A DNA stretch of 64,000 nucleotides from Phenylobacterium sp. J426 (GTDB lineage: Bacteria > Pseudomonadota > Alphaproteobacteria > Caulobacterales > Caulobacteraceae): contig NZ_JAJOMY010000001.1 of the NCBI RefSeq assembly GCF_024699945.1, positions 3,665,001 through 3,729,000 of the forward strand. Reading direction: 5' to 3'. This document shows, piece by piece, positions 19,476 to 27,634 of this stretch. Each line of letters starts with the position of its first letter. Positions within the stretch are counted from its first letter, which is position 1. The position numbers and the translations under genes were made by a program. The notes under the pieces were generated by a model. That model worked only from the letters and a program-made list of their open reading frames with translations, searched no databases and was not told the DNA's origin.

Positions 19476-20219
19476 CTAGATGTCGCCGCCCACGTTGTTC
19501 GCGGCGCCGGGCGCGCGGACCAGATGTATGCCGCATTCGGTCTTGTCCAACCCTTTCCATCGGCCGGCCCGGACGTCCTCGCCCTCCTCCACGGGCTGGG
19601 TGCAGGGCCAGCAGCCGATCGAGGGGAAGCCCTGGGCCACGAGGGGATGCGCCGGGAGCTCACGCTCGGCCGCATAGGCCTCGAGGTCTTCCTTGCCCCA
19701 GTTGGCCAAGGGGTTGAACTTCACCTTGCCGTCGGCGTGTTCGACCACCGGCAGATGCAGGCGGTCGCCGCCGTGGAAGCGTTTGCGGCCCGTCAGCCAG
19801 GCGTCGAAGCCCTGGATGGCGCGGTCCAGCGGCAGAACCTTGCGGACATGGCAGCAGGCGTCGGTGTCGGTCTGCCACAGCTTGCTCTGCGGGTCGGCGG
19901 TGGCCAGGTCCTGGTAGGCGGGCCTGAGGTCGCGCACGTCGGTCAGGCCCAGGCGCTGGGCGAGCTGGCGGCGATAGTCCAGCGTCTGGCCGAACAGCAT
20001 GCCGGTATCGAGAAAGAGCACCGGGATCGCCGGGTTCACCTGGGCGGCGAGGTCCAGCAGCACCGCCGACTCGGCGCCGAACGACGAGACGAGCGCAAGC
20101 TTGTCGCCGAAGGTCTCGAAGGCCGCCTCGACGATGGTCCGCGGGTGCGCCCGGCGCAGTTCGGCGTCCAGCCGTTGGGCCAAGGTCTCCGATGCCGGGG
20201 TGTCGTAGGCAAGGCTCAT
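19476..20219 (-). CDS. cysH: Assimilatory adenylylsulfate (APS) reductase, CysH family
   Basis: Reduces activated sulfate to sulfite in the cytoplasm using thioredoxin. It has the PP-loop SSFGAESAVLL, the catalytic ECGIH near the C-terminus, and two extra Cys pairs, DACCHVRK and GCWPCT, which bind a [4Fe-4S] cluster in APS-using enzymes and are absent from the PAPS-only E. coli form. So APS is the probable substrate. 247 residues from ATG 20219, overlapping the DUF934 stop (TGATG). Confidence 0.94.
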   Translation of the reverse strand: MSLAYDTPASETLAQRLDAELRRAHPRTIVEAAFETFGDKLALVSSFGAESAVLLDLAAQVNPAIPVLFLDTGMLFGQTLDYRRQLAQRLGLTDVRDLRPAYQDLATADPQSKLWQTDTDACCHVRKVLPLDRAIQGFDAWLTGRKRFHGGDRLHLPVVEHADGKVKFNPLANWGKEDLEAYAAERELPAHPLVAQGFPSIGCWPCTQPVEEGEDVRAGRWKGLDKTECGIHLVRAPGAANNVGGDI

Positions 20220-20716
20220 CACTCACGCTCCACATAGGCGGGGATGCGCGTGTCGGCCGCACGCTGATACACATGGCGGTAGCGGCGGGCGGCCGCGTCC
20301 CATTCCTGCGAACCGGCTCCGTCCGCGGGCTCGAAGGCGTCGAAGCCGCAGCGGACCATGAAGCCTGCCTGTTCCCGCAGTACGTCGCCGACCGCCCGCA
20401 CCTCGCCCGTGAAGGCGAAGCGCTCGCGCAGCAGGCGGGCGTTCGTATAGTGGCGGCCGTCCCGATACTTGGGGAACTCCAGCGCCACCACGGCGATCCT
20501 GGGCAGGTCGTAGGTCAGCGCCTCGACCGCCTCCTCGCTCGTCAGCCGCACGCCCACCTTGCGGCCTTCGTGCAGCAGCCGGTCGCCGTCGGCCTGGAAG
20601 CGGCTCAGGGAGATGATCACGTCCCCCGATGCGACGTCTTGGTCGTCGGCGACGTGGGTGAAGGCGTCTTCGGCGAGCTCGGCCCGGCCGTCTCGCCACC
20701 TAATGAGCGTCGGCAT
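20219..20716 (-). CDS. DUF934 protein of sulfite reduction operon
   Basis: A 165-residue DUF934 protein, found beside cysI in many proteobacteria. It starts MPTLIRWRDG at ATG 20716, 17 bases inside the cysI 3' end, and contains the conserved FPKYRDGRHYTNARLLRERF and VRCGFDAF segments. Its biochemical role is not established; position between cysI and cysH suggests an accessory role in sulfite reduction. Confidence 0.88.
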   Translation of the reverse strand: MPTLIRWRDGRAELAEDAFTHVADDQDVASGDVIISLSRFQADGDRLLHEGRKVGVRLTSEEAVEALTYDLPRIAVVALEFPKYRDGRHYTNARLLRERFAFTGEVRAVGDVLREQAGFMVRCGFDAFEPADGAGSQEWDAAARRYRHVYQRAADTRIPAYVERE

Positions 20717-22367
20717 AGACGGCCTCCTTGAACGGGGCGACGCCGGTGCGCCGGAAGGTGTCGAGGAAGCGCTCGCCGTCGGTCCGCTCACGCAGATAGA
20801 CGTCCACCAGGGTGTCCACGGCGTCGGCGACGCGGTCATAGGGCAGCGCCGGGCCAAGGATCGTGCCCAGGGCGGCGTCCTCGGCGCCGGAGCCGCCGAG
20901 CGTGAGCTGGTAGAACTCCTCGCCTTTCTTATCGACGCCCAGGATGCCGATGTGGCCCACGTGGTGGTGGCCGCAGGCGTTGATGCAGCCCGAGATCTTG
21001 ATCTTCAGCTCGCCGATCAGCTCGGCGCGCTCCTCGTCGCGGAACTTCTCGGCGATGTTCTGGGCCACCGGGATCGCCCGGGCGTTGGCCAGGGCGCAGT
21101 AGTCCAGCCCCGGGCAGGCGATGATGTCGCTGACCAGGTTGATGTTCGGCGTCGCCAGACCCGCCTCGCGCAGGCCCGCCCAGACCGCCGGCACGTCGTC
21201 CAGCTTGACGTGCGGCAGCACCAAGTTCTGCTCGTGCGTCACCCGGATGTCGCCCTGGCCGTAGCGCTCGGCCAGGTCGGCCACGACGTCCATCTGGTCG
21301 GCCGTGGCGTCGCCAGGGGTCTCGCCGACCGCCTTCAGGCTGATCTCGACGATCCCGTAGCCCGGCTTCTTGTGCGGCTTCAGGTTGTTGCGGACGAAGC
21401 GGGCGAAGGCCGGGTTGGCCGCCTTCTCCAGCTCCAGCGGCTCGGACTGGAGGGGCAGGCTCTCGAAACCGGTGGGCGCGAACGCCCCGCGGATGCGCGC
21501 CAGCTCGGTGTCCGGAAGGTCGACGCCTCCCTCGGCCTGGGCGTCCATCTTCAGCCACTCGGCCTCGACCTGGCGGGTGAACTCCTCGACGCCGAGCGCC
21601 GCGACCAGGATCTTGATGCGGGCCTTGTAGATGTTGTCCCGGCGACCGTGGCGGTTGTAGACGCGCAGGATCGCCTCCAGGTAGCTCATCAGCCGGTTGA
21701 CCGGCAGGAACTCCCGGATGGTGGGGCCGATGTGCGGGGTGCGCCCCATGCCGCCGCCGACGATCACCTCGAAGCCAAGCGCGCCGTCGCGGGCCCGCTT
21801 CAGCACCAGGCCGATGTCGTGCACCCGGGCCGCCGTCCGATCCTTCGGCGCTGCGGTGACCGCAATCTTGAATTTGCGCGGCAGGAAACTGAACTCGGGG
21901 TGGAAGGTCGACCACTGGCGGATCGCCTCGGCCCACACGCGCGGATCGTCCACCTCCTCGGCCGTCGCGCCGGCGTAGGGGTCGGCCGTGACGTTGCGGA
22001 TGCAGTTCCCGCTGGTCTGGATGGCGTGCATGTCGACGCTCGCCAACTCGTCCAGAATGTCCGGGGCGTCGCGCAGCTTGATCCAGTGGAACTGCAGGTT
22101 CGTGCGGGTCGTGAAGTGCCCGTAGCCACGGTCGTAGGTGCGCGCGATCCAGGCGAGCTTGCGCAACTGGATCGGGTTCATCGAGCCGTACGGGATCGCG
22201 ATCCGCAGCATGTAGGCGTGGAGCTGCAGGTACAGGCCGTTCATCAGCCGCAGCGGCTTGAACTGATCCTCGCTCAGGTCGCCGGCCAGCCTGCGCCCCA
22301 CCTGGCTGCGGAACTCCGCGGCCCGGTCGGCCAGCATCTCCCGGTCGATGGTGTCGTAGCGGTACAT
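20700..22367 (-). CDS. cysI: Sulfite reductase hemoprotein (nitrite/sulfite reductase family)
   Basis: Reduces sulfite to sulfide with six electrons. The 555-residue protein has two ferredoxin-like half domains and the paired cysteines that hold the siroheme-[4Fe-4S] centre (CPGLDYCALA, and ISGCINACGHHHVGHIG). No CysJ flavoprotein is encoded here; the fpr gene in the same operon may feed electrons through ferredoxin. The start ATG 22367 is 4 bases after the DUF2849 stop. Confidence 0.94.
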   Translation of the reverse strand: MYRYDTIDREMLADRAAEFRSQVGRRLAGDLSEDQFKPLRLMNGLYLQLHAYMLRIAIPYGSMNPIQLRKLAWIARTYDRGYGHFTTRTNLQFHWIKLRDAPDILDELASVDMHAIQTSGNCIRNVTADPYAGATAEEVDDPRVWAEAIRQWSTFHPEFSFLPRKFKIAVTAAPKDRTAARVHDIGLVLKRARDGALGFEVIVGGGMGRTPHIGPTIREFLPVNRLMSYLEAILRVYNRHGRRDNIYKARIKILVAALGVEEFTRQVEAEWLKMDAQAEGGVDLPDTELARIRGAFAPTGFESLPLQSEPLELEKAANPAFARFVRNNLKPHKKPGYGIVEISLKAVGETPGDATADQMDVVADLAERYGQGDIRVTHEQNLVLPHVKLDDVPAVWAGLREAGLATPNINLVSDIIACPGLDYCALANARAIPVAQNIAEKFRDEERAELIGELKIKISGCINACGHHHVGHIGILGVDKKGEEFYQLTLGGSGAEDAALGTILGPALPYDRVADAVDTLVDVYLRERTDGERFLDTFRRTGVAPFKEAVYADAH

Positions 22368-22371
22368 CGGA

Positions 22372-22731
22372 CTACTTCCGCTTGATCAGGTTGACGCGGC
22401 CGGTGGAGCGGGCCGCGCCGTGGGCGTGCTGCAGGGCCTCGATCACGGCCCCGCCCTCGGCCTGCTTGCCGTGGGCCAGGTGGTTGGTGGGCCCCAGCGC
22501 CCGGATGCGTTCCCGATAGGAGATCGGCGCCCAGACGCCTTCCGCCTCGATCAGGTCGATCAGATAGACGTCGACGACGACGGTCGGCTGGTTCTTGCCG
22601 TGCGCCTCGGCGGCCGTGGCGGCCTCGTCGTCGGAAAACAGCTCGGCGTCGGCGAAGCGCTCGACCCACTGGCCGGCCTTCCAGAACACGACCTCGCCGT
22701 CGAGCAGGCGGTTGGCGGTCAGCGCCTTCAT
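22372..22731 (-). CDS. DUF2849 protein
   Basis: A 119-residue protein of the DUF2849 family, seen upstream of cysI in alphaproteobacteria. It begins MKALTANRLLDGEVVFW and has a RERIRALGPTNHLAHGKQ segment. No catalytic motif can be recognised. It overlaps the cobA stop by four bases (ATGA), so it is firmly part of the sulfite reduction operon. Confidence 0.85.
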   Translation of the reverse strand: MKALTANRLLDGEVVFWKAGQWVERFADAELFSDDEAATAAEAHGKNQPTVVVDVYLIDLIEAEGVWAPISYRERIRALGPTNHLAHGKQAEGGAVIEALQHAHGAARSTGRVNLIKRK

Positions 22732-23561
22732 GCCCGCGCCTCGCGGATCAGGGTTTCGACCGTCGTTTCGCTCGAGCGCGCCAAGGCCATCGCCTCGCCG
22801 ACGATCAGCAGCGCCGGTCCCTTCAGGGCCGAAGCGGCCTCGGCCAGGCCCAGCAGGGTCGTGGCCACCCGGCGCTCGTCGCCGCGGCTGGCGTTCTCCA
22901 CGATCAGCGCCGGCGTCGCGCCCGAGCGCCCGGCGGCCATCAGCCGGCCGGCGATGGCGGTGGCCTGCGACAGGCCCATGTAGATCACCACCGTCTGGTT
23001 CGGGCGGGCCAGGCTCGCCCAGTCCAGGTCGGGCTCGGCGCCTTGCGAGGCGTGGCCGGTCACAAAGGTCACCGCCTGGGCCGAACCCCGGTGGGTCAGC
23101 GGCGCGCCCGCCGACGCGCCAGCCGCCAGCGCCGCGGTGACGCCCGGCACGACGTGGCAGTCGACGCCCGCCTCGCGGCAGGCTTCGAGTTCTTCGCCGC
23201 CACGGCCGAAGATGAACGGATCGCCGCCCTTCAGCCGCACGACCTCCAGGCCTTCAAGTGCGAAGGCGGTCAGCATCCGGTTGATCTCGTCCTGGCTGTA
23301 GGAGTGGCGCGACTTGCGCTTGGCGACACTGATGCGGCGCGCCTGCGGAGGCGCCAGCGCCAGGATCTCGTCCGACACCAGGCCGTCGTGCACCACCACC
23401 TCGGCGCTCTGCAGCACCTTCAGCGCCTTGATCGTCAGCAGCTCGGGATCGCCCGGACCGGCGCCCACCAGCCAGACCTGGCCGGGCCGGCGCGCGCGTT
23501 CGCCGCCGCCCAGGACGACCAGCCGATCCGTGCGCAGCGTCTTGTCGTTTCCTGGGGGCAT
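22728..23561 (-). CDS. cobA: Uroporphyrinogen-III C-methyltransferase
   Basis: Makes precorrin-2 from uroporphyrinogen III with two SAM, the first committed step to siroheme, the cofactor of the sulfite reductase encoded downstream. Motifs: VWLVGAGPGDPELLT, KRKSRHSYSQDEIN, VRLKGGDPFIFGRGGEE, VPGVTAALA and GTPLTHR-like GAPLTHRGSA. 277 residues. It lacks the CysG oxidase/chelatase half. The ATG 23561 is directly against a palindrome with no visible ribosome site, so either the mRNA is leaderless or translation begins at a later codon; the first 28 residues are not part of the family core. Confidence 0.93.
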   Translation of the reverse strand: MPPGNDKTLRTDRLVVLGGGERARRPGQVWLVGAGPGDPELLTIKALKVLQSAEVVVHDGLVSDEILALAPPQARRISVAKRKSRHSYSQDEINRMLTAFALEGLEVVRLKGGDPFIFGRGGEELEACREAGVDCHVVPGVTAALAAGASAGAPLTHRGSAQAVTFVTGHASQGAEPDLDWASLARPNQTVVIYMGLSQATAIAGRLMAAGRSGATPALIVENASRGDERRVATTLLGLAEAASALKGPALLIVGEAMALARSSETTVETLIREARA

Positions 23562-23562
23562 A

Positions 23563-23579
23563 TTTTAGGTTCTCTAAAA
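23563..23579. promoter_or_regulatory. Palindrome at start of sulfite reduction operon
   Basis: TTTTAG and CTAAAA form perfect 6-base arms around a 5-base spacer, immediately in front of the cobA ATG and in the 177-base divergent gap to a LysR-type gene. It is AT-rich in an otherwise GC-rich gap. It may be an operator or overlap the -10 region. Confidence 0.5.
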
Positions 23580-23738
23580 GCGCTGTACTCTGGAATCAGG
23601 ACGGGACGGACTTGCGCCCGTCCCGCCGACCGTCCGCCGATGAAAAGGGCCGATACACCTGCGGACGCTTGCAATAAGGGTCCGGGGGCCCCAATTCGCA
23701 ACCCAAGGACTTCTGCCGGGGCTGTCAGAGATTCTTCT

Positions 23739-24695
23739 ATGGACCGTAACAACCAGCGTCGCCGGCTTCCGCCGCTCAACGCCTTGCGCGCCTTCGAGGC
23801 GGCCGCGCGGCACCTGAACTTCAGCCGAGCCGCCGACGAGCTGGCGGTGACGCCGGGCGCGGTGTCCCAGCAGATCCAGAACCTCGAGGACTATGTCGGC
23901 GCCGCGCTGTTCAAGCGCACGCCCAAAGGCCTGCTCCTCACCGACGCCGCTCAGACCGCCCTGCCGGCGCTGCGCGAGGCCTTCGACCGCCTGGCGGAAG
24001 CCGCCAGCCTGCTCACCGCGGCCGTCGACGGGCGTCGTCTGACGCTGACCGCAGCGCCCTCGTTCGCCGCGAAGTGGCTGGTGCCGCGGCTGGGAGCCTT
24101 CGAGCGCGCCCATCCTCAGGTCGACGTCTGGCTGTCGGCCGGCATGGAGCTGGTGGACCTCACCGCCGGCGAGGTCGACATCGCCATCCGCTACGGCGCC
24201 GGCCGCTATCCCGGCCTCGAGGTGAAGCGGCTGATGAGCGAGACGGTGATCCCAGTGATCAGCCCCGCCCTCCTGGCCGAGCAGCCGCTGGAGACGCCCG
24301 AGGACCTCGCCAAACACGTGCTGCTGCACGACGGCTCGCCCGACGTCGACGACAGCTGCCCCGATTGGTCCATGTGGCTGGCGGCGCGGGGCCTGCGCGG
24401 CATCGACGGCCAGCGTGGCCCGCGCTTCAACCAGTCCAGCCTGGTGATCGAGGCCGCCGCCAACGGCCGCGGCGTCGCGCTCGCCAAACAAGCCCTGGCG
24501 ATGGCCGACCTGGAGGCCGGTCGCCTGGTCGCGCCTTTGCAGATCGCCACAGCGGTCGACTTCGCCTATTACCTCGTCCATCCCAAGGCCAAGGGTCGGC
24601 TGCCGCAGGTGAAGGCCTTCATCGGCTGGATCGAAGAGGAGGCCCGCGCGCACGAAGCGGCGCTCGCGGCCATCGACAACGGCGCCGGCATCTGA
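23739..24695 (+). CDS. LysR-family regulator, GcvA-like
   Basis: A 318-residue LysR-type transcription regulator. N-terminal winged helix about residues 10-70 (LNALRAFEAAARHLNFSRAA, TPGAVSQQIQNLED), then a periplasmic-binding-like effector domain (TAAPSFAAKWLVPRLGAFERAHP, EVDIAIRYGAGRYPGL). The sequence groups with the GcvA/AmpR-like branch. It is transcribed away from the cobA-cys operon and could control it, but GcvA-like proteins have varied targets. The frame is open far upstream, but the family start MDRNN at 23739 is clear. Confidence 0.92.
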   Translation: MDRNNQRRRLPPLNALRAFEAAARHLNFSRAADELAVTPGAVSQQIQNLEDYVGAALFKRTPKGLLLTDAAQTALPALREAFDRLAEAASLLTAAVDGRRLTLTAAPSFAAKWLVPRLGAFERAHPQVDVWLSAGMELVDLTAGEVDIAIRYGAGRYPGLEVKRLMSETVIPVISPALLAEQPLETPEDLAKHVLLHDGSPDVDDSCPDWSMWLAARGLRGIDGQRGPRFNQSSLVIEAAANGRGVALAKQALAMADLEAGRLVAPLQIATAVDFAYYLVHPKAKGRLPQVKAFIGWIEEEARAHEAALAAIDNGAGI

Positions 24696-24724
24696 CGACC
24701 ACGACGAGTGGCAAGACGAGTGGA

Positions 24725-25045
24725 ATGACGACGCTTACCGAAGACCGCCCGCGCCCCGCGGATTGCACCAACATGGCCGAGGTCCGCCAGGGCGTGGACG
24801 CCCTCGACCGCCAGCTGGTGGCCCTGCTGCTGGAGCGCCAGGGCTACATGGACGCCGCCGCCCGCATCAAGCAGGACCGCGAGACCGTCCGCGACAACGC
24901 CCGGGTCGAAGACGTGGTCGCCAAGGTGAAGGCCGAGGCCCGCCGGGTCGGCCTCTCCGAAGAGATCGCCGAACCCGTCTGGCGCACGCTCATCGAGCAG
25001 TGCATCCGCTACGAGTTCGGCGTCTGGGACAAGCTGCGGAGCTAG
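24725..25045 (+). CDS. Chorismate mutase (AroQ fold)
   Basis: A 106-residue all-helical chorismate mutase-type protein that should convert chorismate to prephenate; the isochorismate pyruvate-lyase branch is an alternative. Visible family residues: RQGVDALDRQLVALLLER, AARIKQDRETVRD with the active-site Arg/Lys, and a C-terminal IEQCIRYE. The ATG at 24725 is 29 bases after the LysR stop. Its stop codon shares a CTAG with the convergent DUF1993 gene. Confidence 0.85.
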   Translation: MTTLTEDRPRPADCTNMAEVRQGVDALDRQLVALLLERQGYMDAAARIKQDRETVRDNARVEDVVAKVKAEARRVGLSEEIAEPVWRTLIEQCIRYEFGVWDKLRS

Positions 25046-25569
25046 GCGTCGGCCATCTCGGGGAAGGCCCCGATCAGGTAGTCCATCTTGCCGATCGGCG
25101 CGCCCTGCTGGCGCAGCAGCGCATAGGCGGTCGTCACGTGGAAGAAGAAGTTCGGCAGTGAGAACTTCAGCAGGAAGTCGCGGCCCGAGAATCTGATCGT
25201 ACGATTCGGCATCGGCAGTTCGACGACAGCGTCCTCGCGGCCGTTGATCTGCTCCGGCTTCAGGCTCTCCAGGAACGCGATCGTCTTGGCCAGCCGCTCG
25301 CGCAGTTCCGGGATGGTCGTCTCCACGTCGGGAAAGCTGGGCGGCGTCTGGCCTGCCAGCCGCGCCGCGCCGTTCTTCGCCGCGTCCGACGCCATGTGGA
25401 TCTGCCGGTTGAACGGATGCATGTCGGCGATCAGCCGCGCCTCGGAATAGGCGTTGGGGTCCTTCCCGGCGTCCTTCGCGTGCGCCTCCGCCTTGTCGAC
25501 GATGGCCGACAGGTTCTTCAGCATCTGCAGATAGACGGGGATTGACGCTTCATAGAGCGACAGGGACAT
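25042..25569 (-). CDS. DUF1993 protein
   Basis: A 175-residue DUF1993-family protein (DinB-like four-helix fold). It begins MSLSLYEASIPVYLQML at ATG 25569, and has LIADMHPFNRQIHMASDAAK and the C-terminal FFFHVTTAYALLRQQGAPIGK typical of the family. Function unknown; relatives bind a metal ion, but a full His triad is not obvious. Confidence 0.85.
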   Translation of the reverse strand: MSLSLYEASIPVYLQMLKNLSAIVDKAEAHAKDAGKDPNAYSEARLIADMHPFNRQIHMASDAAKNGAARLAGQTPPSFPDVETTIPELRERLAKTIAFLESLKPEQINGREDAVVELPMPNRTIRFSGRDFLLKFSLPNFFFHVTTAYALLRQQGAPIGKMDYLIGAFPEMADA

Positions 25570-25628
25570 CGGACGCCTCCTCACGGCCAAGGTTGAGGCT
25601 GCGAGATAGGTATGAACGCCGAGGGGTG

Positions 25629-25961
25629 CTAGCCGCCGCCGATGCGCGTCAGGTAGCCTTCGATCGCCGCTACGGCCTCGGCGAGTTCACGCCGCACGGA
25701 AATGAGATCGGCCGGCGCCCCGAACTCCGCGCGGCTCGCCGCCTCGCCCAGCCGCCGCGCGCCGATGCCCAGCGCCGAGCCCTTGATGGCGTGCGCGAGC
25801 TCTCGCTGGTCATCTATGGGTCCCGCGAGCTTTTCGGTCCAGCCCGCCGCCTGCTCGCGGAAGGTGACGAGGACGTCGGTGATCACCTGCTGGTCGCCGG
25901 CGCAGAAGCCTTCCAAGTAGCTGAAATCGACCGCACCGCCCGCTTCCGCACCACCCGCCAA
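25629..25961 (-). CDS. Histidine phosphotransfer (HPt) domain protein
   Basis: A free-standing HPt domain of about 110 residues that would relay phosphate between response regulators. The phosphorylatable His is in ELAHAIKGSALGIGARRL, on the second helix of a four-helix bundle. I chose TTG 25961 because AGGAGA lies at good spacing; an earlier TTG at 25988 would add nine residues. No kinase or response regulator is adjacent, so its partners are elsewhere. It is not an obvious ChpT, which is longer and has a CA-like domain. Confidence 0.83.
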   Translation of the reverse strand: MAGGAEAGGAVDFSYLEGFCAGDQQVITDVLVTFREQAAGWTEKLAGPIDDQRELAHAIKGSALGIGARRLGEAASRAEFGAPADLISVRRELAEAVAAIEGYLTRIGGG

Positions 25962-26053
25962 AGTCTTTCTCCTGAACCGCCTTGCCAAGCGAAGGAATTT
26001 GCGTATTTTCCGCGCCCTCGCCGCCGGGGCTGAAAAGGCTCGGTAGCCGAGAC

Positions 26054-26129
<76 letters not shown>

Positions 26130-26281
26130 CTTCCTTCCAATCGTTCCTGCGGACTGCGATGGCGCGTTGAGCCGCGTCAACGTTCGCCGGCCTGAGGCGT
26201 CCGAGGCGATTGGCGCCGGGCTCCGGGCGTGAGACTCCAGGCCATGCCGACTCTTCACCGGATCAGCGACGGAGCCGCTGC

Positions 26282-27624
26282 GTGACGGCCGCGCCCACCG
26301 AGGCCGGAGTCGGCGCGATCCTGAGGCGGGTCGTGTCCAACGCCGGCGTGCTGCTGGGCGGCCGTTCGGTGAATGCGGTGCTGGGGCTGATCTATCTGGC
26401 CATCGCAGGGCGCAGCCTGGGCGCGGCCAACATGGGCGTTCTGGTGCTGATCACCGCCTTCGCCCAATTCCTCGGCGACGTGGTCAAGTTCCAGTCCTGG
26501 CAGACGGTGATCCATTACGGCGCGCGGCCCCTGGTGGAAGGCGACCGGCCGGCTTTCCAGCGGATGCTGCGCTTCACCCTCGTGCTGGATGCGGCCAGCA
26601 CGCTCCTGGGACTCGCCATCGGCGTCATCGGCTCTTTCGTGTTCGCCGACCGCCTTGGGTGGAGCCAGGCCATGGCGCCGGTGGCGGCGCTCTACATGCT
26701 CAGCATCGTCTTCGTCGTCTCGGCCATGCCGACCGGCCTGCTGCGGCTCTTCGACCGCTTCGACGTGCTGGCCCAGCAGACCGCGCTCGTGGGCTTCGTC
26801 CGCGTGCTTGGCAGCGTCGCAGCCTGGGCGTCGGGCGGCGGCGTGCCGGCGTTCCTGATGGCCTGGGCCGTGGGCAGCATCGCCGGTTGGCTCTACCTCG
26901 TGACGATGGGCGTTCGTGAACTGCGCCGCCGCGACCTGCTGGCCGACTTCTCGTGGAAAGGTCCGCTGGCCGATGGCATGCCGGGCGCCTGGCGCTTCGC
27001 CTGGAACACCAATCTGGCCGCCACTTTGGACGTGGCCTTCACCCACGTGGCCACCCTGATCGTCGGCGCCCTCGTGGGCCCTGCCCAGGCGGCGTTCTGG
27101 CGCGTGGGCCGGCAGGTGGCGGACGCCATCGCCAAGCCGGCCAAACTGCTGACGCCGGCGCTCTATCCCGAGTTGGCGAGACTGCGGGCGGGCGACCGCC
27201 ATGACGCCATGTGGCGCCTTGCCCGCCACGTGGGCGTTCTCGCCGGCGGCGTGGGCCTGGTGCTGCTCGCGGTCGCCGCCTTCGCCGGGGCCCGCTGCTC
27301 GCGCTCGTCATGGGTCCCGACTTCGCCCCGGCGGCCGGCGTGATGACCTGGCAGGTGGGCGCCGCAGTCATCGGCATCCTGGCCCTGCCGCTCGAGCCCA
27401 TGCTCGTCTCGCTCGGCAAGCCCGGACGGGCGGTGTGGGTGCGCCTGGTGGTCGGCGCCGCCTTCCTTGTCGCACTCCCCTTCCTTGTGCGGGCGTTCGG
27501 GCTTACAGGGGCCGGCGCAGGCTTGGTGGGGGCGGCCGCCGCCCTTGCCCTGGGCCTGGTCTGGTTCATCCTGAGAGAGAACGGGAATCGACCCGCCGCG
27601 CCGCCGTCGACCCCGACCGTCTGA
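26282..27624 (+). CDS. Polysaccharide/lipid flippase, MATE-like (frameshifted)
   Basis: Integral membrane protein of the Wzx/MurJ-MATE type with about 12 predicted helices in 447 residues after correction. It begins at GTG 26282, 7 bases after GGAG. The N-terminal SNAGVLLGGRSVNAVLGLIYLA, the central PALYPELARL-like motif (KLLTPALYPELARLRAGD) and the late LEPMLVSLGKP are family features. One G is missing in the G4 run at 27287-27290, which splits the last 110 residues. It directly precedes the ceramide synthesis genes by 10 bases and is likely cotranscribed, so a role in moving a sphingolipid-linked or glycan intermediate is suggested, not shown. Confidence 0.82.
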
Positions 27625-27634
27625 AAGACCTAGC

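Noticed and set aside
20559-22385. 608-residue open frame opposite cysI
   Set aside because: Shadow of sulfite reductase; composition and lack of motifs show it is not coding.
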